From Limisphaerales bacterium (lineage in GTDB: Bacteria > Verrucomicrobiota > Verrucomicrobiia > Limisphaerales > UBA1100), in the NCBI GenBank assembly GCA_014382585.1, contig JACNJL010000022.1, positions 36,688-100,687 of the forward strand: 64,000 nucleotides of DNA, written 5' to 3'. The notes under the pieces were generated by a model. That model saw nothing but the letters and a program-made list of their open reading frames with translations, was not told the origin of the DNA and did no database searches. Within the stretch, counting starts at the first letter, position 1. Every line of letters begins with the position of its first letter. A program made the translations under genes and the position numbers. Shown piece after piece: positions 17,928 to 26,302 of this stretch.

Positions 17928-17956
17928 GTTTTAGCAGGAAGTGCCGATGCGGTCAA
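17928..17956 (-). promoter_or_regulatory. Sigma70-like promoter for the ilvB leader
   Basis: On the minus strand, TTGACC (17956-17951) and TAAAAC (17933-17928) are separated by exactly 17 bp. The boxes match the consensus at 5/6 and 4/6 positions. Transcription would start about 7 bases downstream, near 17921, only a few bases before the leader ATG at 17917. The promoter lies in the 53 bp between the agmatine deiminase stop and the leader peptide. Confidence 0.6.
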
Positions 17957-17970
17957 TCTTCCACTGTCGA

Positions 17971-18996
17971 TCAGACCGGCTCCTGCTGCGTGAGGCAGTG
18001 GAATGCGCCGAGGCCCCAGACGAGGTCGGTGGCGTCGATCGGGATCACGGTGCGTGTGGGGAAACATTCCTGCAAAATGGCTTGGGCGCGGGCATCGTTG
18101 GCGTGGCGGAAGGTGGGGAGGAGCACGGCTTGGTTGCCGATGTAAAAATTGGCGTAGCTGGCGGGGAGGCGTTGGTTCTGGAAAATGACCGCCGGCGGCA
18201 TCGGCAGCTCGATGACGCGCAAATTGGTTTGGCGCAGGCGTTCGAGGTTTGCTTGCAATGGGGCGTGGTTTTCGTCTTCGGGATTTTCTTCCACGGCGGT
18301 GACGACGGTGTGCGCATCCACAAAGCGGGTGAGGTCGTCGATGTGGCCGTCGGTGTCATCGCCGGCAATGCCTTCGCCCAGCCAAATGATTTCTGTCACG
18401 CCAAGATGATCGCGCAGGCGTTGCTCGATTTGCTCGCGGGTGAGGTTCGGGTTGCGGTTGGGATTTAGCAGGCAACTCTCGGTGGTGAGCAGAGTCCCCG
18501 CGCCGTTGACCTCGATGGAGCCGCCTTCGAGGACCATCTCCGGCGTGAAAATTTCCAACCCCCGCACAGCCGCAATGTGCGCGGGGATTTGGTGATCCAA
18601 ATCATACGGCGGATATTTTTGGCCCCACGCATTGTAATCCCAATTGATGACGGCGGCGCGCGAGGTTTCGTTTTTCACAAACACCGGCCCGTGATCGCGG
18701 CACCACGGTTCGTAGGCGGGATGATGAAAAAATTCGACGTTAGCGTTCAGCGCGTCGTGGGTGTTCAGAATCGCCCGCGCCTCCGCCTCCATCGCGGCAT
18801 CCCACACATTGATGAAAACATTTTCTCCCTCGGCTCCATCCGACAAGGCGCGGACCATCGCGGCGAATATCGGCGGGATGCGGTCGTAAATATCCGGAAA
18901 ACTAATGCCCTCGCGGCGGGGCCATGTGAGCCACGTGCCGGTGTGCGGTTCCCACTCGGCCGGCATGCGAAAGCCGAGCTGGGCCGGTGTGTTCAG
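17971..18996 (-). CDS. aguA: Agmatine deiminase (peptidyl-arginine deiminase family)
   Basis: The enzyme converts agmatine to N-carbamoylputrescine and ammonia, in polyamine synthesis from arginine. The family blocks are FRMPAEWEPHTGTWLTWP at the N-terminus, WCRDHGPVFV, LEGGSIEVNGAGTLLTTESCLLN, GDDTDGHIDDLTRFV, and the catalytic cysteine in WGLGAFHCLTQQEPV at the C-terminus. I place the start at the CTG at 18996. It is preceded at seven bases by AAGGAGG, overlaps the upstream stop as CTGA, and gives the expected NTPAQLGF-type N-terminus (341 residues). The first ATG, at 18966, would drop ten conserved-looking residues. The open frame to 19293 was rejected. Confidence 0.9.
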   Translation of the reverse strand: MNTPAQLGFRMPAEWEPHTGTWLTWPRREGISFPDIYDRIPPIFAAMVRALSDGAEGENVFINVWDAAMEAEARAILNTHDALNANVEFFHHPAYEPWCRDHGPVFVKNETSRAAVINWDYNAWGQKYPPYDLDHQIPAHIAAVRGLEIFTPEMVLEGGSIEVNGAGTLLTTESCLLNPNRNPNLTREQIEQRLRDHLGVTEIIWLGEGIAGDDTDGHIDDLTRFVDAHTVVTAVEENPEDENHAPLQANLERLRQTNLRVIELPMPPAVIFQNQRLPASYANFYIGNQAVLLPTFRHANDARAQAILQECFPTRTVIPIDATDLVWGLGAFHCLTQQEPV

Positions 18997-19928
18997 GGAA
19001 GATCCTCCTTCAGTGCGCTCGTCAGCAGTGCATACCATTGCTTGCGGCTGAGCTGCAATTCGGTGGCCGTGACCAATTCTCGGATTCGCTCGGGCTGCGT
19101 GCTGCCGACAATCGGCACGATGCCCGCCGGATGCCGCAGCAACCACGCGAGTGCCACTGCGCCGCGGCTCACGCCAAAATCGCGCGCCATTAAATCCAAC
19201 CGCCGCCGTACTTTGGCGGGTTTGTAATTTTCCTGAGTCGGCAGCACGGATTTTTTCCCGTTGCCAAGATGGCCTCCCGCGAGCGGGCTCCACGCAAGTG
19301 GTGTAATGCCGCGTTCAAGGCATTGATCGAGCGTGCCATTTTCAAATGGGTCGAGGTGCATCAGGCTCGCCTCGATTTGATTCACCACCAGCGAATCCTT
19401 GAGCGCGCTTTGCAAACAACTCACTTGGGAGGGGTTAAAATTACTCACGCCAAAGTACTTCACCTTGCCGGATTTTTTTAACTTCGCAAATGCTTTGGCC
19501 AGTTCGGCGGGGTCCATCAGCCAATCCGGACGGTGGAGTTGATAAATATCAATGCAATCGATTCCCATCCGTTGCAGGGAATTGTCGCATGACCGCACGA
19601 TGTATTCGGCGGAGAGATCGTAACGAAACGGCTCGTTGCTTTCGGGCACACGCACGCCGCATTTGGTGGCGATGACGGCGGATTTTTTCAGCGCTTTTGA
19701 TTGCTTCAGCGCGAGCCCCATCAATTCTTCTGAAACGCCATCACAATAAATATCCGCCAAATCGAACAGCGTGTAGCCCGCTTCCTGTGCGGCGAGCAGC
19801 GATTTCACGCCCGCCTCGCGCGCCTTGGCTGTTACCTTGCGTGCGTCGCAATCACCGGCGATGCGCCAGCAGCCGTAAGCTAATGGAGAAATCTTGAGGG
19901 TAGTTTTACCAATACGGATAGGTTTCAT
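18993..19928 (-). CDS. Aldo/keto reductase
   Basis: This 311-residue NADPH-dependent TIM-barrel oxidoreductase resembles the YdhF branch. Visible blocks are ISPLAYGCWRI near 13-23, FDLADIYCDGVSEELMG near 55-71 with the catalytic Asp and Tyr, IYQLHRPDWLMDP near 130-142 with the catalytic His, VKYFGVSNFNPSQV near 156-169, and VPIVGSTQPERI near 279-290 for cofactor binding. It overlaps agmatine deiminase by four bases and supplies its ribosome-binding site. The two are probably co-expressed. The substrate is unknown. Confidence 0.9.
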   Translation of the reverse strand: MKPIRIGKTTLKISPLAYGCWRIAGDCDARKVTAKAREAGVKSLLAAQEAGYTLFDLADIYCDGVSEELMGLALKQSKALKKSAVIATKCGVRVPESNEPFRYDLSAEYIVRSCDNSLQRMGIDCIDIYQLHRPDWLMDPAELAKAFAKLKKSGKVKYFGVSNFNPSQVSCLQSALKDSLVVNQIEASLMHLDPFENGTLDQCLERGITPLAWSPLAGGHLGNGKKSVLPTQENYKPAKVRRRLDLMARDFGVSRGAVALAWLLRHPAGIVPIVGSTQPERIRELVTATELQLSRKQWYALLTSALKEDLP

Positions 19929-20035
19929 TGGGTTGGGTGAGGCGAAGGTACGGCAAAGGAAAATTGTCGCAAGAAAAAATCACACGTGAATAGGCCGCGC
20001 TTGAATTGGCCTTCGCTTTGGGCACACTGCGCGAC

Positions 20036-21643
20036 GTGAATGGCGGGGAAAACAAATGGCGCGATGGGGCGCTGGCGGCAGGCGCGGGCTTGGCGTGGGC
20101 GTGCGCGTTTCCGCCGCTCACCTATCTTCCTGCGGCTTGGCTCGCACCCGCGTTGCTGTTGGCCGCCACGCGGGCCGCGCCGGGGCGGGCCTTTCGCTTG
20201 GGGTTTGTGGCAGGCATCGCACATTTTTTTACCACGCTCGCGTGGGTGCTTTATATCCCGGTTGCGCCGGGAAACATGGCGGGTTGGCTGGCGTTGAGCA
20301 CGTATTGCTCGGTGTATCCGGCGGCGTGGGCGGCGTTGTGTTGGTATTTGTTTCCGGGCGATTTGGAAAAACCGATTACCGAAGCGGTAGCGGATTTGTC
20401 GTTTTGCAAACGATTGCGCTGGGGTGTTTCTTGCGCGTTGGGGTGGGTGGCGCTCGAGTGTTTGCGCGGTTGGGTGATCACGGGGTTCCCGTGGAATTAT
20501 TTGGGCGCGTCGCAGTTGGAATTCACGCGGCTCGCGATGCTCGCGCAATTCACCGGCGTGCTCGGCGTGTCGCTAGTGGTGGCGTGGGGGTCGGTGGGTG
20601 GATTGCTTTTAATATGGCGTTGGCGGAATGAAAAAAAGTTTGAGCCAATGATGCTCAAAGAATTGGCGGGGCCAGTCGTATTGCTGCTGGTGGCGGTGGG
20701 TTTGGGTAGCTTTGCTTTGGCGCAGCCATTGGGAGAGAAGCGTGATGAACTGAAAATCGCGCTCATCCAACCGAGCATTCCACAGACGGTTTTGTGGAAT
20801 GTGTACGATAAACCCTCGCAGCACAAACGCTTCGCGCAGTTGATGGATCTTTCGGACATCGCGGTGGAGAAAAATCCGGACTTGCTCGTGTGGCCGGAAG
20901 CCTCGGTGCCGCCCTTGCGTTTACTGGATCCGGAAGTGGTGAACCCGCGTTTGCAAACGCTCGATGCGGCGTTGCGTGAGAAAAAAATCTGGCGCGTCTG
21001 GGGCGCGGATCGTTTTGAAAACAACACGCCGCTCAATAGCTCGGTGCTGATCGATCCCGATGGAAACGAGATTGCTTATTACAGTAAACAACACCTTGTG
21101 ATGTTTGGCGAGTACGTGCCGTTTGGGGAGCAATTGCCTTTTTTAAAAAAGCTCGCGCCGGTGGGAAATTTTGCGCGCGGCAAAGGGCCGGAGGTTTTCG
21201 ATATGGGCCGCGCAAAGATGTCGGTTATTATTTGTTTCGAGGACGTCGTGCCGCACCTCGCGCGCCGTGCAGTCACGCCGGAGGTGGATTTTTTGCTGAA
21301 CCTCACCAACGACGGATGGTTCGGCCAAAGCCATCAGCAATGGCAGCACGCACGCTCCGCTGCGTGGCGCGCCATCGAGACGCGGCGTCCGCTCGTGCGT
21401 TGCACGAATAACGGGATCACCTGTTGGGTGGACGAGTACGGACGGTTCCATGGCGTGAAGCCGCCAGTGCATTCGCCGCGCGTGAATGTCGTGACCATTC
21501 CACTTCGCAAAGGCCCGCGCGTACCGACGGTTTACCAGCGTACCGGCGACTACCTGCCATGGGGAGCGGTGCTCGCCTGTGCGGTGTTGGTTCTTCTTCG
21601 CCGTAAAAATGGCTCGGCAATGGGCGCTAATCCAGTTAATTGA
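20036..21643 (+). CDS. lnt: Apolipoprotein N-acyltransferase
   Basis: Lnt adds the third acyl chain to the N-terminal cysteine of lipoproteins in the inner membrane. The protein has an N-terminal set of about six hydrophobic helices and a nitrilase domain. The catalytic triad candidates are the Glu in VWPEASVPP, the Lys in YYSKQHLVMFGEYVPFGE and the Cys in SVIICFEDVVP. I prefer the GTG at 20036 because the frame from the TTG at 20006 adds ten residues unlike the family. The length of about 535 residues is normal. prfB begins 8 bp after its stop. Lipoproteins in this window are potential substrates. Confidence 0.92.
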   Translation: MNGGENKWRDGALAAGAGLAWACAFPPLTYLPAAWLAPALLLAATRAAPGRAFRLGFVAGIAHFFTTLAWVLYIPVAPGNMAGWLALSTYCSVYPAAWAALCWYLFPGDLEKPITEAVADLSFCKRLRWGVSCALGWVALECLRGWVITGFPWNYLGASQLEFTRLAMLAQFTGVLGVSLVVAWGSVGGLLLIWRWRNEKKFEPMMLKELAGPVVLLLVAVGLGSFALAQPLGEKRDELKIALIQPSIPQTVLWNVYDKPSQHKRFAQLMDLSDIAVEKNPDLLVWPEASVPPLRLLDPEVVNPRLQTLDAALREKKIWRVWGADRFENNTPLNSSVLIDPDGNEIAYYSKQHLVMFGEYVPFGEQLPFLKKLAPVGNFARGKGPEVFDMGRAKMSVIICFEDVVPHLARRAVTPEVDFLLNLTNDGWFGQSHQQWQHARSAAWRAIETRRPLVRCTNNGITCWVDEYGRFHGVKPPVHSPRVNVVTIPLRKGPRVPTVYQRTGDYLPWGAVLACAVLVLLRRKNGSAMGANPVN

Positions 21644-21651
21644 ACCGCACA

Positions 21652-22789
21652 ATGTTCGACACCGTACAAGCCCGACTCACCGAAACCGAAGCCCGATTGG
21701 CCAAGCTGCGGAGGTTTCTTTGACCTCCCCCAATGCGAGGCGCAATTAAAAGCGCTTGAGGAAAAAATGGCGGTCGATAGTTTTTGGGATAACCGCGAGG
21801 CGGCCCAGAAAGTGGTGGAAGAATGCTCCAGCCTGCGCAAACGCATCGAGCCACTGCGGTCTGCTGAGAAACAACTTGGTGACCTGCAACTGATGGTGGA
21901 GCTCGGCGCGGAAGAAAACGAAGCCACCCAAGCCACGCTCGCCGCCGAGATGGCGACCGATACCGAAAAATTTATCATCGGCCTTGATGCGCTTGAGTTG
22001 GCCGCGTTGCTCAGTGACCCCGCCGATCGTTGCAACTGCATTCTCACCATTAATGCCGGCGCGGGCGGCACGGAGAGTTGTGATTGGGCGGATATGCTTT
22101 TGCGAATGTACAAACGCTGGGCCGAGCGCCGCGATTGGAAAGTAGAAATCACGGATGTGACCGCCGGCGAAGTGGCGGGCATCAAGAGCGTCACGATGAT
22201 TATTTCCGGCGAGAATGCTTTCGGCTATTGCAAGGCCGAGCGCGGCGTGCATCGGCTCGTGCGCATTTCGCCTTTTGATTCCAACAAACGCCGGCACACC
22301 AGTTTTGCCAGTGTGGATGTGATCGCTGAGATTGAAGCCGAAGGCGATATTGAAATCGACCCGTCAGACTTGCGGATTGATACCTTTCGCAGTGGCGGCA
22401 AGGGCGGCCAAAACGTCAACAAAGTGGAAAGCGCCGTGCGCATCACGCACTTGCCGACCGGTGTGGTGGCCGCCAGCCAAAACCAGCGCAGCCAACACCA
22501 AAATAAACACACGGCAATGAAGCTGCTGAGCGCGAAACTTTACGCCAAACGCGAGGACGAAATGAAATCGGAAATGGATCGGTTTTACAGCGACAAAGGC
22601 GCGATCGGTTGGGGAAACCAAATTCGTAGTTACGTGTTTCAGCCGTACCAAATGGTGAAAGATTTGCGCACCGGCATCCAAACCGGCAATGTGCAGGCGG
22701 TCATGGATGGCGAGCTGGATGAATTTGTGAGCGGCTGGTTGCAAGCCGGTTGTCCGACTCAACGCATGGCGGGAGCCGATGAAGAATGA
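21652..22789 (+). CDS. prfB: Peptide chain release factor 2 (programmed +1 frameshift)
   Basis: RF2 terminates translation at UGA and UAA. The first ATG, at 21652, opens 23 codons ending CTT TGA at 21718-21723. Skipping one T continues in the +1 frame as DLPQCEAQLKALEEKM to 22789, giving 378 residues. The codon-recognition motif SPF is in VRISPFDSNKRRHTS, and the catalytic GGQ is in SGGKGGQNVNK. The product is normal in length and full in conservation, so this is the classic RF2 autoregulatory frameshift and not a pseudogene. The 3' end overlaps trpC by four bases. Confidence 0.96.
21709..21728 (+). promoter_or_regulatory. RF2 recoding site with SD-like sequence inside an inverted repeat
   Basis: The slip site CTT-T-GA follows an internal Shine-Dalgarno-like GGAGG by three bases (TTT), the spacing used in RF2 genes. 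The sequence GGAGGT (21710-21715) is exactly complementary to ACCTCC (21723-21728) across a 7 nt loop holding the slip codon. Low RF2 makes the UGA slow to terminate and favours the +1 shift. The added hairpin potential is seen in the sequence, but its role is unknown. Confidence 0.85.
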
Positions 22790-23580
22790 GCATCCTCGAT
22801 GAAATCGTAGCGCACAAACGCACTGAACTCGCGGCCTTGCCCGAAGCGGAGGTGACTCTGGAATCGTTGCGCGTGCAAGTGGCCAGGCGTGGTGGCGTGC
22901 GGGATTTTGCCGGCGCACTGGTGCGGCCGCGCGTGGGTGATGTGGGGCTCATTGCCGAAGTGAAAAAGGCGTCGCCCTCGGCGGGCATCATCCGCGAGGA
23001 CTTTGATCCCGTGACCATTGCGCGCGAATACGAAGCGGCGGGCGCGAGTTGCCTTTCGGTGTTAACGGATGAAAAGTTTTTCCAGGGCTCGCCGGAATTT
23101 TTGAAACAAATCCGCTCGGCGGTGAACCTGCCGTTGTTGCGAAAAGATTTTGTCATCGACGAACGCCAAATCGCCGAAGCGATCGAATGGGGCGCGGATG
23201 CGGTGCTATTGATCGCGGCGATCCTCGATGACGCGCAGCTTGGACACTTTCACGCACTCGCCACGGCGGCGGGTTTGTCGGCGTTGGTGGAGGTGCACGA
23301 CGACGATGAACTCGCCCGCGCGATGGCACTTAAGGCGCTGCTCATTGGCGTGAACAATCGTAACCTCAAAACATTTGAAGTGAACCTCAACACAACCGAA
23401 GCGCTCGCTGCGCGGATGGATTTGCGGCAAACGCTGCTCGTGGCCGAAAGTGGTATTCGATCGCGCGCGGATGTGGAGCGGCTCACCGCGTGCGGGGCGC
23501 GGGCGGTGCTGGTGGGGGAATCGCTGATGCGCGAGGATGACATCGGCGCGAAGATGCGCGAATTGGGAGGGCAACAATGA
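22786..23580 (+). CDS. trpC: Indole-3-glycerol phosphate synthase
   Basis: TrpC closes the indole ring in tryptophan synthesis. The 264-residue enzyme has IAEVKKASPSAGIIREDFDP near 45-64 with the catalytic Lys, VLTDEKFFQGSPEFL near 85-99, LLRKDFVIDERQI near 108-120 and VAESGIRSRADV near 220-231. These are the standard active-site blocks. It overlaps prfB by ATGA and the response-regulator gene by ATGA, so it is embedded in the lnt-prfB operon, away from trpF and trpB. The trp genes are thus dispersed in this genome. Confidence 0.95.
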   Translation: MSILDEIVAHKRTELAALPEAEVTLESLRVQVARRGGVRDFAGALVRPRVGDVGLIAEVKKASPSAGIIREDFDPVTIAREYEAAGASCLSVLTDEKFFQGSPEFLKQIRSAVNLPLLRKDFVIDERQIAEAIEWGADAVLLIAAILDDAQLGHFHALATAAGLSALVEVHDDDELARAMALKALLIGVNNRNLKTFEVNLNTTEALAARMDLRQTLLVAESGIRSRADVERLTACGARAVLVGESLMREDDIGAKMRELGGQQ

Positions 23581-24725
23581 GTCAACCGTTGCGCGTTTTG
23601 ATTATTGAAGATTCCGCGTTGGACGCGAAGGTGCTCGTGGGGTTGTTGCAAAATGGCGGTTATGAAATCGACAGCGAACGCGTGGAGACGGGCCCGGATT
23701 TTTCAGACGCTATCCAACGCCGACCGTGGGACATTATTTTGGCCGACTACAATTTGCCGGAATTCAACGGGCCCGAGGCATTGCTGCTGTTGCAACAGAG
23801 CGAACGCGACATTCCGTTCATCGTCATTTCCGGCGGCATTGGCGAAGACTTGGCGGTGCAGATTATGAAATCCGGCGCGCATGATTACCTAATGAAAGGC
23901 AATCTCGCGCGGCTGGTGCCGGCGGTGGAACGCGAGGTGCGCGAGGCTCGCGACCGCACCCGTCATCGCCAGGCTGAGACAGCCCTGCACGCGGCCAATG
24001 AACAGATGCGCATAGCACGCGAGATTCAGCAGCGGCTGTTTCCCGAGGAAGCGCCTCAACTGGATGGACTGGAACTGGCCGGGTTGACCGAAAGCGCGGA
24101 GCAAACGGGCGGCGACTATTACGATTTTGTGCCCATGGCCAACGGCGATTATGGGTTGGTGGTGGGCGATGTGACCGGGCACGGCATCGGGCCGGCGTTG
24201 TTAATGGCCGAGACACGGGCGTACCTGCGCATCTTGGCGGCGGATATGGATGACGTCGGCGAGATCCTCACACGCGCCAATCGCGTGCTCACTGAGGACA
24301 CCGGTTCGGAACGATTTGTCACACTGCTCTTCGTGCGGCTCAGTCCCAAAACAGGCACGGTGCGCTACGCGAGTGCGGGGCATCCACCGGCGTTGTGGCT
24401 GGACGGCAGCGGGCATTTGAAACGCGAGCTCAAACGCACCGGCATCCCGCTCGGCATTCGGCCGGATACCGAGTACACCGTGAGTGAGGATTTCCCTCTG
24501 GAACCCGGTGATCTGCTGGCGTTGATGACCGATGGCGTTGAGGAATCCACCTCTGAAGATGGCGAGATGTTTGGCAAAGAACGAATCGTGCAGACGCTGG
24601 GCACTCATCAGGTGGAAAGTGCCGCGGAGATCGTGGCGGGCCTGCATGAGGCCGGCCGATCGCATGAGGCGGCCGACCACCAGCCGGACGACTTCACCAC
24701 CATTGTGTTGAAAGTGGCCCACTGA
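23577..24725 (+). CDS. Response regulator with SpoIIE/PP2C-type phosphatase domain
   Basis: The 382-residue protein begins with a receiver domain (about 5-125), with acidic EDS near 11-13, phosphoacceptor Asp57 in ILADYNLPE, and a terminal Lys in YLMKGN. A coiled linker (about 130-160, ARDRTRHRQAETALHAANEQM) follows. The rest is an RsbU/SpoIIE-type PP2C domain with GGDYYDFV, VGDVTGHGIGPALLMAE and LALMTDGVEE, where metal-binding aspartates lie. Such proteins dephosphorylate an anti-sigma antagonist when phosphorylated. No sensor kinase or antagonist is nearby. It ends about 50 bp before tRNA-Pro. Confidence 0.92.
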   Translation: MSQPLRVLIIEDSALDAKVLVGLLQNGGYEIDSERVETGPDFSDAIQRRPWDIILADYNLPEFNGPEALLLLQQSERDIPFIVISGGIGEDLAVQIMKSGAHDYLMKGNLARLVPAVEREVREARDRTRHRQAETALHAANEQMRIAREIQQRLFPEEAPQLDGLELAGLTESAEQTGGDYYDFVPMANGDYGLVVGDVTGHGIGPALLMAETRAYLRILAADMDDVGEILTRANRVLTEDTGSERFVTLLFVRLSPKTGTVRYASAGHPPALWLDGSGHLKRELKRTGIPLGIRPDTEYTVSEDFPLEPGDLLALMTDGVEESTSEDGEMFGKERIVQTLGTHQVESAAEIVAGLHEAGRSHEAADHQPDDFTTIVLKVAH

Positions 24726-24775
24726 AAAGGGTTGTCATTCTCTCACCGACCGCTAGGATGCGGCTCCTTTCCGGA

Positions 24776-24853
24776 CGGACCGTAGCGCAGCCTGGTTAGC
24801 GCGCCACACTGGGGGTGTGGAGGTCGGGAGTTCGAATCTCCCCGGTCCGACCA
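24776..24853 (+). tRNA. tRNA-Pro (GGG anticodon)
   Basis: The cloverleaf is complete. The acceptor stem CGGACCG (24776-24782) pairs with CGGTCCG (24843-24849), followed by discriminator A and an encoded CCA. The anticodon stem CCACA/TGTGG holds the loop CTGGGGG, giving anticodon GGG. The T-arm GGGAG-TTCGAAT-CTCCC is intact. Its 3' part is the attachment site of an island (see the repeats at 24807, 34844 and 39114). It lies just after the response regulator and before the AT-richer accessory block. Confidence 0.97.
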
Positions 24854-24857
24854 TTTT
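24807..24857 (+). repeat. Attachment-site copy 1 (3' end of tRNA-Pro)
   Basis: This 51 bp stretch runs from the anticodon arm to four T residues after the CCA. It recurs without mismatch at 34844-34894 and in decayed form at 39114-39147. The intact gene lies on this side, so this is the left boundary of the accessory region and the original attachment site. Integrases that use tRNA genes regenerate the tRNA 3' end in this way. Confidence 0.9.
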
Positions 24858-24884
24858 TCTAGCTAGTTTTTTGATTTTTTTCGT

Positions 24885-25005
24885 TTTCAACCGTTACCGT
24901 TGCGTTCTTTCGGCTATATCCTTGCCAACTCGTAATCGCTGATTACGAAAAAACATGTCCCATAAGCGAACAGAACCACCCCTGAAATCAGCAAGCTTCT
25001 GAAAT
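24885..25005 (+). pseudogene. Relic of the 5' region and start of a second ECF sigma gene
   Basis: This stretch resembles 25703-25823, the promoter region and start of the sigma gene. Both contain TTTCAACCGT-ACC about 70 bases before an ATG, then a TATA-like stretch, then a start reading M-S-H-K-R-T-E-P-P here and M-P-E-K-R-P-E-P-S in the intact gene. Here the frame ends after 15 codons at a TGA (25000). It looks like the truncated front end of a paralogous sigma factor, left directly beside the attachment site. The alignment was made by eye and is imperfect. Confidence 0.6.
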
Positions 25006-25065
25006 TAGAAAAATTGCAACCTTAGCCCAGAACAGAGGACACAGGAAACCAACTAAATACACAAA

Positions 25066-25605
25066 ATGAACCAAGTATTGATTACCGCTGCCTTTATGTT
25101 CCTTTTTCACTTTCCATCTACGTTGATGGCAGAGTTTAAGGTCGAGTCAGACAAAGAAAATGTGGTCTCTAGCCGACTTGAGGGTCGATGGCAATTCAAT
25201 GAGGCCATTAGCTCCAGACTTAGAACCAGACTTCCCCTCAATCGGGATAGAGCCATGGAATTTCATGCAGATGACAAGGTTGTCGCAAAGATACCTGACA
25301 AGTATGGGAAGTTTCTGAAGAGAAAAACGATTTACATGGCGGGGATCATGAAGTCAGGAAAAAATGATTACCCATTTATTCTCACCGAACACAAAGGTAA
25401 TCCGCACATAGTCATTTTTCGTGAACGGGATGGCGATCCATTGGGTGACGCCGAATCCTTTAACGTGATGCTTGCTGTCGCGGAGAATACTTCAAACGAT
25501 CTGCTTTTTATAGGCGGTGATTTTAACAACCAGCCATTCTATGCTCTTGAGCGTGCAGAGACGCCCGAAGGTGATTCCCAACCAGGGCATGGAGCCGTCG
25601 AATGA
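25066..25605 (+). CDS. Secreted or periplasmic hypothetical protein
   Basis: The 179-residue ORF starts with a signal peptide (VLITAAFMFLFHFPSTLMA, cleavage about residue 22). The mature part is mostly polar with beta-strand character, including EGRWQFNEAI near 40-49 and PFILTEHKGNPHIVIFRERDGDP near 103-125. No family is recognised. It is the first complete gene of the island, just before the ECF sigma factor and in the same direction. Base composition is AT-richer than the host, like the rest of the island. A role linked to the sigma or sulfatase genes is positional only. Confidence 0.6.
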   Translation: MNQVLITAAFMFLFHFPSTLMAEFKVESDKENVVSSRLEGRWQFNEAISSRLRTRLPLNRDRAMEFHADDKVVAKIPDKYGKFLKRKTIYMAGIMKSGKNDYPFILTEHKGNPHIVIFRERDGDPLGDAESFNVMLAVAENTSNDLLFIGGDFNNQPFYALERAETPEGDSQPGHGAVE

Positions 25606-25771
25606 CGGCACGGTTGATGTTAGAATCATGCTATGTATCATCATACCTTGTTTGGCAACACTCGCATTAGTTGATTATGGTTCACCCTTTTTCTTTTTTA
25701 GGTTTCAACCGTAACCAATCCACTCACCGCGGTATATAACCTGTGGCCAACCCGTATTATAACCGAAATAC

Positions 25772-26302
25772 ATGCCCGAAAAACGACCAGAGCCATCCTT
25801 CGAATTTGTTCAACTTCTGACGACTCATCAGAGCCGTATGTTTGCCTACATACTTTCACTTCTAGGTAATCGCACTCAGGCGGAGGATGTTATGCAAGAG
25901 ACTAATGCGGTTCTTTGGCGTAAGGCGCATGAATTCAAACTAGGCACCAACTTTGGTGCATGGATGCTAAGGGTCGCTTATTTTCAGGTAATGGCACACC
26001 GTCGCAAGATCACACGGGATCGCCTTGTTTTCGACGATGACTTTCTCGCAGATATTGCTGATGACGCGCAGCAGCAGTCTGAGAGGTATGAAGAAAAACA
26101 ACGACTACTGGTCGACTGTATCGGGAAACTGAACGAACGTTACCAGAAACTCATCCGCCGTCGATACACCGAAGGTGCTACTCTGAAAACTATGGCTTCT
26201 CAAAGCGATCAGTCAGAGAGTTCCATTAAACAGGCGCTTTTCAGAGCTCGCAACGCTTTGATTGAGTGCGTAAAGCGTCATCGTCCAGAGGAAGCTCTAT
26301 GA
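25772..26302 (+). CDS. ECF-type RNA polymerase sigma factor
   Basis: The 176-residue protein has sigma region 2 (about 12-80), with LLTTHQSRMFAYILSLLGNRTQAEDVMQETNAVLW and then FGAWMLRVAYFQVMAHRR. It has region 4 (about 115-170), with NERYQKLIRRRYTEGATLKTMA and SSIKQALFRARNAL for -35 recognition. It resembles the extracytoplasmic-function subfamily common in Planctomycetes and Verrucomicrobia. It overlaps the FecR-like gene by ATGA, the usual sigma/anti-sigma pairing. It probably directs transcription of this island. The promoter-proximal sequence is duplicated at 24885-25005. Confidence 0.92.
   Translation: MPEKRPEPSFEFVQLLTTHQSRMFAYILSLLGNRTQAEDVMQETNAVLWRKAHEFKLGTNFGAWMLRVAYFQVMAHRRKITRDRLVFDDDFLADIADDAQQQSERYEEKQRLLVDCIGKLNERYQKLIRRRYTEGATLKTMASQSDQSESSIKQALFRARNALIECVKRHRPEEAL

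Noticed and set aside
18997..19293. N-terminal extension of agmatine deiminase
   Set aside because: It overlaps the aldo/keto reductase gene and lacks family similarity; the AAGGAGG and CTG start fit better.
21652..22789. prfB as a frameshifted pseudogene
   Set aside because: The break is exactly CTT-T-GA with an upstream SD-like GGAGG, the programmed RF2 site, and the rest of the protein is fully conserved.
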